Origin: Miscanthus floridulus
Lineage: Eukaryota > Streptophyta > Magnoliopsida > Poales > Poaceae
DNA: 64,000 nt
Assembly: GCF_019320115.1 (NCBI RefSeq)
Contig: NC_089583.1
Coordinates: 80,865,928 to 80,929,927, forward strand
Direction: 5' to 3'
Shown here: positions 35,338 to 49,442 of the stretch, piece by piece
Numbering within the stretch: the stretch's first letter is position 1
How the letters are laid out: the number at the start of each line of letters is the position of its first letter
Program-made: the position numbers and the translations under genes
Notes under the pieces: model-generated
Told to the model about the DNA's origin: nothing
What the model saw: the letters and a program-made list of their open reading frames with translations, nothing else
The model's database searches: none

Positions 35338-35989
35338 ATTGTAAGGTAAGAAAGACCATCAACCACCAGATTTCCATAGATAGATAGAACAACATGGGGA
35401 GAAGAAAGGTAGCATGAATAGGACTGACAACTTAACCCAAACTACTAGCAAGGGGGAAAGTAAAAAAATATTTAATTAATGACATGATGCATGAACGATC
35501 CAATGCTCAACTAAATAAACCTATCTACTTACTTAAATTTATTATTTTAAGTAAAATAAACAAGCGAGTGACAACACACTCAGTTTTACAACATCGAGTG
35601 ATATTAAACATGCTATCCCACTTTTACATAACATCTGGGTGTATCTATCACCCTTATGATCATACGGAAGACTCATAAAATAACGAAGGGAAATGCAAGA
35701 AGATTCTAAGAAAACATTCTACAAGATTAGGGCCTATTAGAGTTGAATAGACAAGGTATTCCGGTGCGGTGTAGAAGTTGGCACGCCACATCAACTCCTG
35801 AAGCATGGCTCAAAAACCCTCCCTGCCTTTAGCTCTTGTCAGGATAATCAGGTTTTTGAGAGACAACTATAGCAAGCAGGGGATGAGTTGAGAAGCAACC
35901 CTTTTGACCAAAATAGACTTCAAACTAATTTGTATTTGTTCATTTGAAAGTTTTGTAAAGTAGTACTATAATAACTTCTGTAATGACAT

Positions 35990-36001
35990 GCTTTGATACT
36001 A
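35990..36001 (-). promoter_or_regulatory. Primer-binding site of the gypsy element
   Basis: On the minus strand the 5' LTR end (TGCCATA) is followed by TAGTATCAAAGC. This is a near match to the initiator-Met tRNA complement TGGTATCAGAGC. Confidence 0.75.
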
Positions 36002-36003
36002 GC

Positions 36004-39000
36004 TATGGCAGAACTGCCCAAGTTTTATGGCCCACATGTGCCTATCATTGTCTTTTATACTTTTGATTGCTGCACATGGGAGCTAGACAACTCCGATAGT
36101 CTATCGGGTGTCCTCGGGGAACCCTGAATCATCCATGTTCACCTTTTTGAGAAGGATACATTACAGAAAGCATTGCAATATTACAATAGTTGTACAAATA
36201 TGTTACATCAGAGTAATAGTGGAAGTCTTACAAACCATAAGTTTACAAATCATTCATTAAGTGATTACAATTTATAGGTTTTAGCCAACTCGATAGTAGG
36301 GTAGCATGACGGGTACCACTTGAAAGACACACAAGAGAGATTCACCCTACCCATGGGTGCATAACAAACTTCTCTACTACTGGCTCTCCTTCTGCAACAA
36401 GGGTTAACAAACCCTGAGTACAAAGGTACTCAACTAAACTTAACCGACAAAAAGGAAAGACTCCAAGGATATGCAGGCTTTACGAGAATCAAGGTAAGTT
36501 TGTAGCAAGAATCAAGATTACTTTTACAGAGAAGCTTACTAATGATTGATCCTTACTTTCAATGTTTTAGCTCAAGTTAAGTAACTATTAGTCCCTAGTT
36601 TGCACCTAATCTAAATGAATCACTTCTTTAACCATCTCATCTCATGATCATAGTACTAATGTTTTAGTTGTTAACTACGATGCAGGGCAGTTGATCGAGT
36701 CTTCTTCTTAGAGAAGCAGTGGCAATTTGAATCGATTTGGCCTAGCTGGGGTTTCCTTACCACACGACATATGTAGGTCCAAGACCTACATATATAAGCC
36801 TTCACACAGATCCTTCAAAACATGAATGGGTTCGCGCCACTTGAGAGCACAGTACTCCACCATCGTACGTCATCCCTGATGTTTTTGTATGGTAGGTACA
36901 CGCTACTCTCGTCATCTCTCCACTCCCAGTGCGTGGTTGTCCTTTATCATAATGGAATAGCCAAGATATTAGGTTTACCGGAGTATGTGGCCAGTACTAC
37001 AAGGTCTTGACATAAGCAAGCCTACAACGAACGATCCTCAATCAACACAGGCAGGGCACTATGTCAAGACTCCATTCTTGACGCAAGAAAAGAGTCCGCC
37101 CATTCTCAAATTAAAATTCATGATCATCATTAAACCTCAGGACCAACCCTGAGTATAGAACCATAAACTCATTACTCAACTTTTATAAACTAAGCATGGC
37201 TAAGCATCATACAACTACCATACTAGCAGGGTGACAAGGATACTAGAATAAAAAAGAAAAGACATGCATGCAGCAATTGGTATTCAACCAACTCCTATTT
37301 ACTTAAATACAACAAGCATAAGACCTATGTGAATAGCATTTGTAAAACACAAGGACATGGGTTTATGCTCCGGGGCTTGCCACAGAAAACCATAGAAAAG
37401 AAAACCAACTCCACTAAGAAGAAATCCACTTTTGGGTCTTGCTCAACAATGGAAATCCACTCTCGATCACTAAATGTAAATAAATATGTATGCTTTAGAA
37501 TGATGATGTACTTAACATAGGTTATGATGATCAAACATGATTAATTAGCTTGAGTACAAGTTTCCTTCACAGTAATATTGAGTTAATTACTCACAAAGCA
37601 ATATTGGTATTATTATTACCAAGTTGATTATGAGCACAACCAATAGTAATTAAATTACCAAGGAACATCAGAGGTGTTTATGTACCAAGGTCTACAATCA
37701 ATCCAAAATCACACTCAAGTCATTTTATGATTAACCCTAATCATTTAAGCATTTATTAAATAATTATTAAAGCATGGAATTAAGTGGATAATTTTTATTC
37801 ATCAAAACAATACCAAAATTTTTGTGAATTCAGGTCTAAGGATGTAAAGCATACACAAAAATTTTCATGATGAAAAGATAATTATTTTGACCTATAAAAA
37901 TCATGGAATTTGCATTTATTAATTAAAATAGGTAATTTTTAATCTTAGAAAAACTATTAATTTTCATCATTTCATATTTTTCCTAGGTAGATCATACAAA
38001 TTTAAGCTTACACAAAAATTTTCATAATTTTATCATACTTCTAAAAATTTATATGAATTAAATAAGAAACTGCATATTTGAATCATTTGTGAAAAAGATA
38101 AAACAGATGAAAATCATTTTTTCACTCGAGTCCCGTCTACCCACGCTCCTTTGTGCTGACCAGTGGGTTCTTGATGCCGACAAGACCTTTGACGATGTGT
38201 TGCAGCACCCTGCTTAGGACGCTACCGCGCATCGAGCTAGGATGCTAATTCGGTAGCTAGGGTTACAATATGAGCTCGACGCCGGCCATGGCGACCATGG
38301 CGGAGCGGCGGTGATGCACCGAGCATGATGACATGGTAGAGATAAAACAAAAGTGACAGGAAGCATTAGGGGCTCACCTGGGGCTTGCTCGACCGCTCGG
38401 TAGAGGCAGAGATGCGATGGAAGTGCGTCATCATCGACGATGGTGACTGCGGCAGCACGGACACGATGGCGAGACGACATTCTGACCCAACTGGTACACA
38501 AAACAAGTAACAGGAATGCTGGTGAGCACCAAGGACTCACGGCAGACCTAGAACTGCAGCGAATTGAGCAAGAGGCTCGCCAAAGTGGGCTGGCCATGGT
38601 GAGGGTGACCTCGGCGGCGATGGCAAACCGCCGCGGTGGAATCTATGCGTGCAACCGATTTCATCGGTGAGGGGCGGGATGAGAGGACACATGTGATGCG
38701 TGGGATCAAGGTGGAGCTATAGTTGCGAGGAATTGAGCTAAGAAGCGATAGCGGTGATGAATTTGACCAAGACGACAAGGTGCACGACAGTGAGAGAGAA
38801 AGGAGGAAGGAGGAGGGTGATGACATCATGGGCTTTAGCGGCAAGGGCACGACATCCGTGTGCGACAGCAGTAGCTTGCCAAAGCCACACAAAGCAGGTG
38901 CGTGCCTCCACGTGGTTCAGTGGTGCCAAAGCAGTGGTGGTCAGTAGTGAGGTGGCAAGCTACCAGCTGCCCAAACTGACACTGAACCCATTGAAACCTA

Positions 39001-39749
39001 GCTATTCATCATGCTCTAACTTTTGATTTCTCAACTAAATTTGATGAGCATCCTTAATCAAAGTTGTCCCTTATACCAAGGTCTACAACATTGGTTAAAA
39101 GACCATCATCAAAGGATAACTGGTTTTGAATATTTTTGGACTCAAACATCGGTACTTTGAAACTATTTTAATACTAAAAATAGAGTTCAAATTTGGGTTT
39201 TGCAAATTAATAACATAAGCTACTTTGGCAATTAATTGGTGATTAACTATTAATCAAATATATTTATCAATAAAACCATTGCATAGTACAAACTTTATAC
39301 TAATAAATGATACTATTGTTTGAACAAATTTAATCAAGAAATCCATTTTAATATTTCCCCCAAAATTGAATTTAAAACCAAACTCCAAGACAGCCAAAAG
39401 TTTGTAAGTGTTGGAATTCAATCCTATTTCCAAATTGGGGCTCCAATTTTAGTGATTTAAACTTGAATTCATCCCCAACCCTTGTCACTAGTGTAAAGTA
39501 CACATCTTACACTTCAAAGATTATTAAGGCATGTTTCAAAGTATTTTAGTGATTTTTAAAATAGAAGGTCATAAAGTACCTTGGAAACATTTTTGGTTCT
39601 AGCTCATACACCACACCTATGTATTGCTTAACTAACCAAATAACATTGATTTTAGTTCATGCACGACATGGTTAGCTAAAAGGTATGCTTATGATGCATG
39701 AATGTGACATGACCAAGTTTTAGTGATGCTTAACACCAGGGGTGTTACA
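36004..39749 (-). repeat. 5' LTR of the gypsy element (3.75 kb)
   Basis: It is collinear with the left LTR and begins TGTAACACCCCTGGTG on the minus strand. It contains no nested insertion. The same LTR family appears as a solo copy at 55784-59414. Confidence 0.92.
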
Positions 39750-39754
39750 TAGAC

Positions 39755-41740
39755 CAAAGATGAGACAGTTTTGTGGTGGACCCAAGTTGGCCAACCTAGG
39801 GGAGGTCAACCAGCCCTCTGATTGAACGACTTGATCAATGCATGGCTTGGGTGCATTCTTGATGGAGGTTGGAAGTTGGAAATGTTAGTGGCGCCCTGGA
39901 TGCTACTGAGCTAGATTAGCGACCTAATGAAGATCGCCCCACCCCCTTTGGACTCTAATTCGTTTGATTTCCTTATGTAGATGATCAATGGCTTGTACAT
40001 TGTCTTAGCAAGGTAGGTATTCCAAATTGTATCTTTTTGCATGGTGGAGGTGGGCCCTTTGATCCATGTGACATCCCATCTCATCCACTCAAAATGAATC
40101 AACCTTGATCCAATAGTGTAGGATGATGGTCATTGTGTTTTCCTATATTCATCAAGTTTGAGGATCACTGGCTTCGAGGGCAAGTTGGGCTACATAGGTG
40201 AGGTTGGTCAATCCCCCTATGGCCCATCTTGCTCCATTTTGTTCCATTACCTATGCTCAAATATAACCAAAACTTGTGGAACCCATTAAAAGAAACCCTA
40301 TAACTATGGACGTGACCATGGAATATGTCACTTTCATATTATGTTGGTGGTAAAAAGTTAGTAATAAGACCCACCAATAGAGGGCATTACTAGAACTAAT
40401 ATTATCATGTCATGTTTCTATAGTATTGTTTAAAGAAGCAGGATAAGTTAGAAGAAGGGGAACATTGTCGGTTATTATCAAGAATGGAGGATGATAGGAC
40501 ATTAGTCCTTTGGATACAAATATCCCTCCTCAAGATGGGTGAATTACTAGAGTTCGAGCAAGACAGTTTACTCAATGAGTGAGCTCAATCTTAAGTACTC
40601 CTTTTTTATATTATTTTAATAGATTACTAGCTAATGATATTATTATCCTTAGGAACTATGGAGATATAAAGGAGTACTTGGAGAGATGCATGGAGGTGGA
40701 GAAGACTAGCATGGGTGTCCAAGCCAGGTTGGAGGCTGAAACCATATCAATTTCGAGTCTACCTCAGACTCCAGGAGTCATCCTCATTAAAATCATCATC
40801 CAGATCGCATATAGACTCCCTTGTTATGTTCTAGATTTGCATCGAAAGCTAAGGAGATAAAATTTACAATGAGACCAGTCTCACATACAAATTCCTAATA
40901 GGTCATCAAGAATCTTCAAAACAAGTGAGAGTCCAAAATCTATGAAGGTGCTATGTCATCATCTTCTAGGTCATTGAGCCATTTATCATATCAAAGTCCA
41001 TAAGGGATGCATACAAAGTCTATAGTCGCCCCTTATACTATATATTCACTAGCCACTAACCAAGTTTGGGTTTGGATTTTGCTTAGGTTAATCTTTCATC
41101 AAATAGAATCATTGTACATTAGTTTTAGGAACCCTAACTTGTGAACTTAATCATTCTTCTGCAATTTGATTTGCATCATTCTTGTTCTTGCTTGTGTTCT
41201 TGATTCACATGTAGGGATTGGACTTTGTGGCTAGGTCAATTGGGTAGAGCACGATTGATAACCAAAGGAGATATGGTGCTATGATTGCAGGGTTTAGGTC
41301 TTTGTGATTTAAAATCAGATCATGTGTATCAATTCTCCACCAAATTGAAAGTTATCTTCACATAGCAGAAGATTGGGAACCCTCATTCCCATCAAGTCAG
41401 ATCATGTCTGTCAATTTGCCACCAAATTGAGAGTTATCTTCAGCTGATAGAAGATTGAGCACCCACGTTCCCATCACCTAGTACAACTCTGAAGTGAGAT
41501 CTAAAAGAAGCTAGTGATAAATTAGCTCAAATTAACCAAACTAATATTTTAGCACTTCAAAATAGTAGATCCTTTCCAACTATTGAGGTGGGCAGGAGTG
41601 AGTTTGGATCACACCGTTAAAAGCTATAATAAAACACTTATTCAGATGTGGTGGATTACGTCGATTTGATAGTGTTGTCATCCCTGGTGGGGCTACCACA
41701 ACTATTTGTGACACATAAAGCAAAAGCATCCAAACTCTAT
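39755..41740. repeat. Degenerate retroelement/LTR fragment right of the gypsy insertion
   Basis: This continues the target in which the gypsy element landed. It shares a direct block and an inverted block with 23010-24538. It ends with sequence resembling a grass LTR end, containing an imperfect 84-bp tandem duplication: CAGATCATGTGTATCAATTC at about 41315 and CAGATCATGTCTGTCAATTT at about 41398. No intact gene. Confidence 0.5.
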
Positions 41741-44700
41741 GTAGGGTTGAGATGGTGGACTAGAGGGGGATGAATAATCCTTTCTAAAATTAATTGCGCT
41801 AACTAACTGAAACAAATGCGGAATTAAAACTATTGGTCTAGCCAAGACTACACCACCTCTATCTAAGTTCTCAATTACCTTAAAATGATCCTAATTAGGC
41901 AACAAAGGTGCCGAGCTAGCTAGAGCTCACCTAAATAATTCTAGTAGCAAGATCACACAAACCTATGCAACTAGTACTTTGGCAACCGGGGTAGCTCCTA
42001 CACAAACTAGTAAGCAAAATGTCACACCCCAAAATTTCTGATTTTGGGTTGTGCATAGAAAATACTAAATAAAATGAATTATTTTAATATTTAGATAAAA
42101 TTTACCAAGTTTAGTTTGAGCTAGTGTAAATTTATTTATAGGAAAAATGTGAATTTTTCAAAGTTTTCTAATTTTGATGGGTGTTTGGATGATGTGATGT
42201 TTGCTTCTTGTTCTTTATGTGTTGAGAGTGAGCAAAGTCTTTAAAATGCGTTAGTAGGTCGATTTTTCTTCTCCTACACGCCTTTATCTTTTTCTACAAT
42301 CAAATTCTTTTTTTCTCGGCTCAAGTTTTTGTTGGGAGCTTCCTAAAATCTTTTCTTTGTAACGCAAATCACTCCTTTCAGTTCCTCGTCTGTCAATTAA
42401 TCTCTACAAATTTCTCTGGAATTTTTTTAGCTTTTTCTAGAACTTGTTCCTGCTTGTCTGTGAGCATATGTTAATTTTTGGATGCTCCAAATTATCTTAT
42501 CATGGGTTTCAAATACTTTATTTGGGTTCCTCATGTTCCATAATGTCTTTGGGAATTTTCCACCAACTTTTAGAGCTTTCGGAGTATTTTTTGTGGCTTA
42601 AATAATAATTCTAGATTTTTCTAGAATTATTTTATCCATGAAATTAATTAATTCCAAAAATAATAAATGTCTTATTTTTCCCAATGCTCAAAGTCCATGT
42701 GCAATAATCCTAATAAATTCTAAAGGCCATGCATTTATTTACTCATGGGCTTTAATGATTATTTAGGCGCATTAGTAAATGTGGAGGGTGCAACATCAAT
42801 TAGTACCATATTGCTAGTTGATGTAAATGTGGGGAGTTTTTCCAATTAGTACCATATTGCTAGTTGATATAGATGTGGGGAGTTTTTCTCCCTATAAATA
42901 TGTACCAACCCCTTGGACAAAGAACAACAAAACTATCATAAGGGGAGCCCTTAGTTTGAGAAATCCCTCGTATAGTAAATTAGATTTTTCTCCTCCTTCT
43001 CTCGCCGTCGCCGCCACACTGCCTAGCCCGACCATCCTCTCCTTCATGCAACAAGTCGAGCCCACTCCTGCGCGGCTGCTGTTTCCATGGCCGTGTGGTG
43101 GCTGTCGGGAGGCCATAGGGTGAAGACAAGGTAATTACGAAATTACCACCAGTTCATAATATCATTGTCGTATATTCGTTTTAAGTCCATTCGAGTCGTT
43201 CCAATTTCATTAGATTCGTATCGATGTGATCTACATGCTAGTGTTGTTGTTTTTTAGGTCAAGTGACTTATATATATATGCTTAAATATTAATTTGATTA
43301 ATATGCATGCAACTAGTTTTTATAAATAAAATCAACATAATTATATACAATGCTCTTTTGCAAATAAGTTTTAACATGACTAGTTGCTAACATAAATATG
43401 TTTATAAATTATAATATGTTTAGTCTAAACACACATCAAATTTGATTAGATGTTCTCACATGTCAGTTTGTATTTGCAAGTTAAAGTTGAATTGGCATAA
43501 ATGATATCAAAATATTTATAAATAAAATATGATTAGCTTCAACTCAGTTTTTAAGTATAAATATGATTTGTTTAATCTAAATTAATGCTACTCACATAGT
43601 TTTTCCTAATTAACATAAATCAAGCTTGTAGTCTTCTCTTTTCTTTTATAATATAAAACCATGTAGTCATTTCTTTATAACCGTAGTTCCGATTAGTGTG
43701 CTTTTCATGTCTGTGTATTCGTAGCGATGTGTAGAATATCTTTAAAACCTTTTTACTTGTTGTTTCTTATGTTTGGTATATTGTTCTAATTTAGATCTAT
43801 TATTTGCTTCGTGTATGATTGCATGGATGCTTGTGTGGTGCTTTATGATCATATCCCATCGGTGAGCTTGGCATTGGTGATATAAAAGAAGTTGGTGATC
43901 CAGAAGAAGTCCTTTGGAGGTTATAATTCAATAGAAGAAGGATTTGAGCTTAAGGAAAGTATAGCATGTGATCTTCCTTGTTGTCCTATACATCTTTAAT
44001 CATTTAATTCATACTACATGTGTCTATTTGATTACCACTAAGGATTTCCTAGTACTTTGTTACCATGTACCTTGATTCCTATGGGTTATTGCATTGGGTA
44101 GTATGATGCTAGTACTCAACTACAACCATGATTTTGCAACTTGACTAATGGTATATGCAATAAACATTAAAAGATGCTTTTTAGCAACATGTAACAAGGG
44201 GCTAGAGCATTGGACTATTTTTATGGTGCTCTAGATTCCTCTCCCTAAGGACTTATCTATAAGTGAACATTCGGGACTTATAGTACAACTGTGAGGGCTA
44301 CATGGCTCTGGCTTTAGCTCAGTATGAGGATCTTTTGTAGCTTGTTAGAGGTTACCTTTATTGGTGTAAGAATGGCTTGCCGAATCATGTATAGGACAGC
44401 CTCTGTCCCCTTGTGTATAGGCTACGTGTCATTGTGCCATCGGGAAGGGGGCTTCCTATATCTGTTTGCTGAGTGAATCTAATGGCCCTAACTTGTTAGA
44501 CAAACCTTTGAAAGGCTTCATATGAACCTTGCCGACCTTCCTTAGAGGTGGGTCAAGAGATTAGCTACCTTGGGCGAAAGGGTAAATCACGACTCACAGT
44601 GAAAGTGTACAACATCTGCAGAGTGTAAAACTAGTATATCAGCCGTGCTCACAATCATGAGCAGCCTTGGACCCTTACAGAATAGATGATGAACACTGAT

Positions 44701-46225
44701 GATACTAATGATAAAGATGCTCACTAATGATTACTATTTATCCTATTCATTATTTATGTTTACCTAATCATGTGTTTAAGGGCTGTGAATAAACTTTTTG
44801 CCACCCAATTGCTAAAAGATGACTCATTAAAAGCTAATCACAGTTAAACTAGTGTCAGCCTTTTGAGCCTCATGAACCCTATGTTATATTTGTTGAGTAT
44901 GACATGTACTTATGCTTGCTTTATTTTTCACATATTTGGAAAAAAATATCGGATGGGTACCAGATTGCTAGAGTTTTGAGGAATTAGGCTTGTGATCAAC
45001 CAGTCAGTTGTCTCTGTGGAATTAGAGTCTTCACCTGAAGACCGGAGTTGTCTTTTTGTTGTTTGCTATCTAAAGTTATATTCTTTATTCTAAGTACGTT
45101 ATATATTGAGTATTGTCTATTGATATTACCCTTATTTGTAGCTATATGTGAGATTTGAGTTCCTAGGCTCACATATGGTGCGTATCTGGTTTTATTCTTA
45201 AAATCGGGTGCTACAAAGTGGTATTAGAGCAATGCTGACTGTAGGATGCAAGCCTAGTAGAAACTAGTCATTCTAAGGTTTAGAATTTGATACAAAACTA
45301 CTTTTTCATCTCCTTGATGAGTTGAATTTATTATTTCTTATCCTTGTCCTATTTTCTTCTCTCCTTGATAGCTTCCTTTGAGCTATTGCTTCTTATCTCC
45401 TTGATTTTTATTTCTTTGGTTTACTAAAGTTTTATGATCTCACCTTATTCAAATTTATGATGGCCTTTTATCATAATCCACTCCTTAGGATGCCCGCCAT
45501 TGCTACAAAAGCTAGTAGCAAGGTCACACAAACCTATGCAACTAGTACTTTGGCAACCAGGGGAGCTCCTACACAGACTAGTAAGCAAAAGCACAAAGGT
45601 CCTAAGCTCACTAGCAATGCTCACTAACAAAGCTACACAAGCCAAATTAGAGAGCTCAAATTAGTTAGCTACACAAACTATGCAATGTGACTAACAAGGC
45701 TACTCAAGCCAATTAGTCACACAAGGGAGCTACTTCTATGCTACACAAGAAAGAATGTAACTAGCAAGCTACACAAGCTAACTAATTACAAGAGCAACTA
45801 CCCAAGCACAATATATAAGAAAGTAAACACAAACTTGTGTATGGAGGTAGCAACCTAAAGGGAAGATGATGACACGGTGATTTTTATCCCGAGGTTCACG
45901 TGCTTGCCAACACGCTAGTCCCCATTGAGACAAGCTCCAAGGTTGCCACCAGTCCTCTTGCTAGTGGTGATCTATAAGTCAACTCTCCCATGTGGAGTGC
46001 TTACCACAAGCTCTAGCACTTAACCCCACCGGACCACTTGTAGCCCTTCGTGTCTTGCTCTACTAGAGTTGCTCTTCGAGGCTCCCATAGGGTGAGTACA
46101 ATACCCATCACAAGCTTCTTCGGAGCACCAAACAATCTTCCTTGCGTGCTTCGACAGAGATCATGCCACCAAGCCATCTAGGAGGTGGCAACCTCCAAGA
46201 GTAACAAGTACCCCTGGCTTGCAAC
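41741..46225 (-). repeat. Unclassified interspersed repeat, copy 2, broken by an LTR
   Basis: It starts GTAGGGTTGAGATGGTGGAC like copy 1 and is collinear with it to 42019, where a gypsy LTR begins. It resumes at about 45508 and ends at 46225, truncated by another LTR. About 90 bp (landmark CTAGTAGCAAG to CTAGTAAGCAAAA) is present on both sides of the LTR, far longer than a target duplication. Confidence 0.75.
42020..45215 (+). repeat. Gypsy-type LTR (3.2 kb) with primer-binding site and short internal stub
   Basis: It begins TGTCACACCCCAAAATTTC and ends AAAATCGGGTGCTACA. It is followed at 45219-45230 by TGGTATTAGAGC, an initiator-Met tRNA primer site. A TATA motif TATAAATA is at 42893-42900. 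About 290 bp of internal sequence follows the LTR before the older repeat resumes; no second LTR or pol is present, so the element is truncated. Confidence 0.8.
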
Positions 46226-47639
46226 TGTTGGTGGTCCTTAACGACCAAATCCGACCACCAATTAAGACATAAAAAGGGAGAAATTAATAAACTTAAACAC
46301 ATATGCATTTACCACTAGCCAAGTTCCACATGTATTTGGAAGATTATTATTTTGCAGGATATATACACAAATACATGGGAGAATACACCACAAGGCGCTT
46401 CCCGACGTTGATTTCAGCAAAGTAATAAATAGGAAAAGCCCATCAAATCAAAGCATCCGGGTGAAGTATCGATCGAGGAGCGCTCCATGCCCACTCCAGA
46501 GCCCACCATGTGAAGGTGGTGGCGTGAGGGCCTAGTCAGGGGTGGCCAACCCCTAGGGTCAACAAACCCCCCACCTGCGCCTCTCTGCCACCCCTTTGTA
46601 TGGCAGTTGCATGGAGCCATGCGGAGATGGTGGAGACTAGGTTTCGCACCAGAATTAGCTTTAGCACCACCTCTTACATGCTCCCATGCATGGAAAAACA
46701 CGTTGGGAGCTTGACAACCCTCCATCAAATGGTGGTTTGGATCAATGGCTCACAAGCTCAATCATGAGGATCGTTGACATGGCGCTTCTAGTGGCTCCTG
46801 TTACTCCACCCCTAGTATAAATAGAGGGGCAGCCCCTCACTCTTACACACAACACAAAGGGAGACACAATGTAGCAAGAAGAGAGAAGAGTTCCATTCAT
46901 ATCTTAGCTATCTAGCTAGTTCTAGTGTAGGGAGTGAGTGAGTAAGAGGGGAGAAGTACCAAAGTTGTCGAATACCTCCACTTGTGTACTTGGGGCCCCT
47001 TGTACACTTAGCGGAAGGAATGCAGGGAATCATTGGCTCCTCTCCACTTGTACCTCTACGATCCGAATACTACTTGGAGTATAAGGTTCATGTTTATGTT
47101 TGGTGGTGAGTTCTACTTTAAGTTAGTCTTGTTCATTATTTACTTGTGGGTTTGTCATCCATTCTTGTAATGGATACTCTAGCAGAGGGCCCTGATAAAG
47201 ATGGATAACCCTGATCGTGCTAGAGTAGTAGTCAATAGTGTAGACATGGTGTCTAGGCTAGAGGCTACCTTTGTTTGCCTTGTACTCCAAGGTTGAGGGG
47301 TAGGCGACAGGTGGTGACAGCCCTATCCATCCCTTGTAACCCCACACGTCCAGGTATGGAGTAGAGCCATAGGCCGGCAACGCTTGGTAGACCAAGTGTT
47401 ATCCGATGTCCAAAGCAAGTCTATAGTGGCAAATCTATCTTGATTTAGGATCTCTATCCTTAGAAAATCTCACTACCCGAGCTATCTTTCTTCTTGTCAT
47501 CCTAGGTGAACTAGTTAAGAGACTTCTACACTACCATTCCTTGTGGAAATATGATACCCTGAATACTTTTGGGTGAAATGCTACACAGTAATTCCGTGCG
47601 CTTGCGGATTATTTCTGTATGCGTTAAGAAATACCAACA
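46226..47639 (+). repeat. LTR (1.4 kb) of a second retrotransposon, with Asp-tRNA-like primer site
   Basis: It begins TGTTGGTGGTCC and ends AATACCAACA, so it has TGTTGG/CCAACA ends. A TATA motif TATAAATA lies at 46816-46823. Immediately after it, 47648-47668 resembles the 'TGGCGCCGTTGCCGGGG' primer site of Athila/Tat-type grass elements. No partner LTR was seen. Confidence 0.78.
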
Positions 47640-47998
47640 AGCATTTCTAGGGCCATTGCCGAGGAACTGTTACTATATTATCTCTGAACGTAGTTCACCC
47701 ATGTGTCCTTGTGTTTTACCTTTTCAAACCAAAAAAATTCCTTTTGCTTTTTTCTCATGAAGCCCTTCAACCTAAAATATTTTTTGCTCTTAAGGATGAG
47801 TTGTCAGAGCCACCACCATCAAAGCCAATCACAGCTTCTGGCTATGAACTCCGTCCTGGCTTTATAGCCATGGTTCGGGAAACAAACCTTCTCAGGTTAA
47901 ATTCACAAAAACTCTCACCATCATCTATGGGAATTTTGAGCCCCTCTGTGCATGCTTGGCAATCTCAGGCATCGCACAAGAAAACCTTGGTATAAGTT

Positions 47999-48176
47999 GT
48001 TTCCCTTCTTTTGAAAGGGCGAAACAACCTCCACCCACAACGTAGGGAAGATAAATAGAGATTAGGAAAAATTGAGGGACATATTCTGTTTCCCTTCTTT
48101 TGATAGGGCAAAACAACCTCCACCCACAACATAGGGAAGGTAAATAGAGATTAGGAAGAATTGTGGAATAGATTCT
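47999..48176. repeat. 89-bp tandem duplication
   Basis: GTTTCCCTTCTTTTGA begins at 47999 and again at 48088, with the remainder of the unit closely repeated. It lies in the decayed interior that follows the LTR at 46226-47639. Confidence 0.85.
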
Positions 48177-48748
48177 ATTTTGCATTCTTCCCTATATCTC
48201 AAATTGCTTCCCTACCACAAGAGATTTTCAGCTCCCACTAACATGAGAAGGAAACCATAGGTGCAGCCTAAGCTAGATTTTCAATCTTAACACACTCATG
48301 CCTAGCCTAGCTTATACTAGACCATGTGTTGATACAACACTTTTGGTTAGGTCTTAAGCAAGGAATCTGCCCTATAGCTTGATATCGCTACCGAAGGGTC
48401 ATTTGACCACAAAACCATAGCAGAAGGAGAAGCGCTTCTAGATCACATCCTAGAAAACACCCTTTCCATCGAAACCCTCTGTGTAGAATCAAGCCATGAG
48501 GAAGTCTCTTGGCTAAGGCTGAACCAATACCTCCCATCCTGAGATCCTCACTCGAACCGGAAACTCCGGAGGAAAGTTTCCAATCTTCGGACTTTCCATT
48601 TTTTGAGGACAAACTTTTTGACGATTTTGGAAATACCTCAAGTCAATAGACAAAACTAAGGTTCATTCTGACTACCACATCCTTTTGCCCGCCTCAATTT
48701 TGATCTTCTCATAGGCTACCCTAAAAAATTCAAGAAAAAAACCATCCT

Positions 48749-49213
48749 ATGGGAGCCTTGATGAAGAGGTCGGGAAAACTGCTCTCGACACGTCTAAAAA
48801 ATCCAATGGCAAAACATCATCTCAACCATGACCCGTTCAAGGAGATGAAGTTCAAATCCCCGTTCATTTCACCTCACCTTGCTTGTGAAATAGAACGACC
48901 ATCACCACCCTCCCTCAAACCAAAGCTAGGTCCCTCTAGCTATCCAAACGTCGTTCTCAATAGCGATCTACATTCAATCGATGTATTTCTTGAGAACAAA
49001 AACTTCTATGCCATGGACATTCTGTTTGGTGCCACATGCTTCCACGAAGATCACAACCACCTCTTGATCCTTCTCTCCAAATTTTTAAGAGGATGGCCGT
49101 TGATGCCTTTGTTTATCACAAATATTGCAAATACTATAATCACAGGTGTATGTGATTGGATAAAAAGTTGTTCTGTAGAAACTATCCATTGGAACCATGG
49201 TTTCTATACATAG
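48749..49213 (+). pseudogene. Remnant retroelement-associated reading frame
   Basis: A 154-codon frame contains KEMKFKSPFISPHLACEIE and ATCFHEDHNHLLILLSK. These resemble a conserved hypothetical segment often seen inside grass gypsy elements (recalled, not searched). It follows the LTR at 46226 in the same direction and probably belongs to that element. The C-terminal part looks frameshifted. No enzymatic motif seen. Confidence 0.45.
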
Positions 49214-49442
49214 TGTCTATGAAATTAATAGGTATAGAAACTATACGTAGTTTTTAGCATTGGGACTGCCCTCATACAGCACAGTTATACAAAAGCGTCC
49301 ATAGCTTGTCCACAAACACGTAGATTATTTTTCTGTAAAGCAGAATATTTAAACATAGCTTGAATAGCATTTTTCTAAAAAGATACTTTTTATATAATTT
49401 TTTTAAAATATTTTAAATAAGATTATTTTTTTCTATAAAGTA

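Larger units (their letters stand above)
24663..39749 (-). mobile_element. Ty3/gypsy LTR retrotransposon, degenerate, with TAGAC target duplication
   Basis: Both ends are flanked by TAGAC (24658-24662 and 39750-39754). LTRs are 24663-30732 (3' LTR, enlarged by a nested repeat) and 36004-39749 (5' LTR). Next to the 5' LTR is a primer site TAGTATCAAAGC on the minus strand, close to the initiator-Met tRNA type. Next to the 3' LTR is a purine tract AGGGGGAAGAGA. Gag and Pol remnants lie between on the minus strand. Protease, reverse transcriptase, RNase H, integrase order and a chromodomain-like end place it among chromoviruses, probably the Del/Tekay group (inference). Many stop codons make it inactive. 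By eye, 30001-30060 and 39019-39078 of the two LTRs differ at 6 of 60 positions, so it is an old insertion. Confidence 0.92.
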
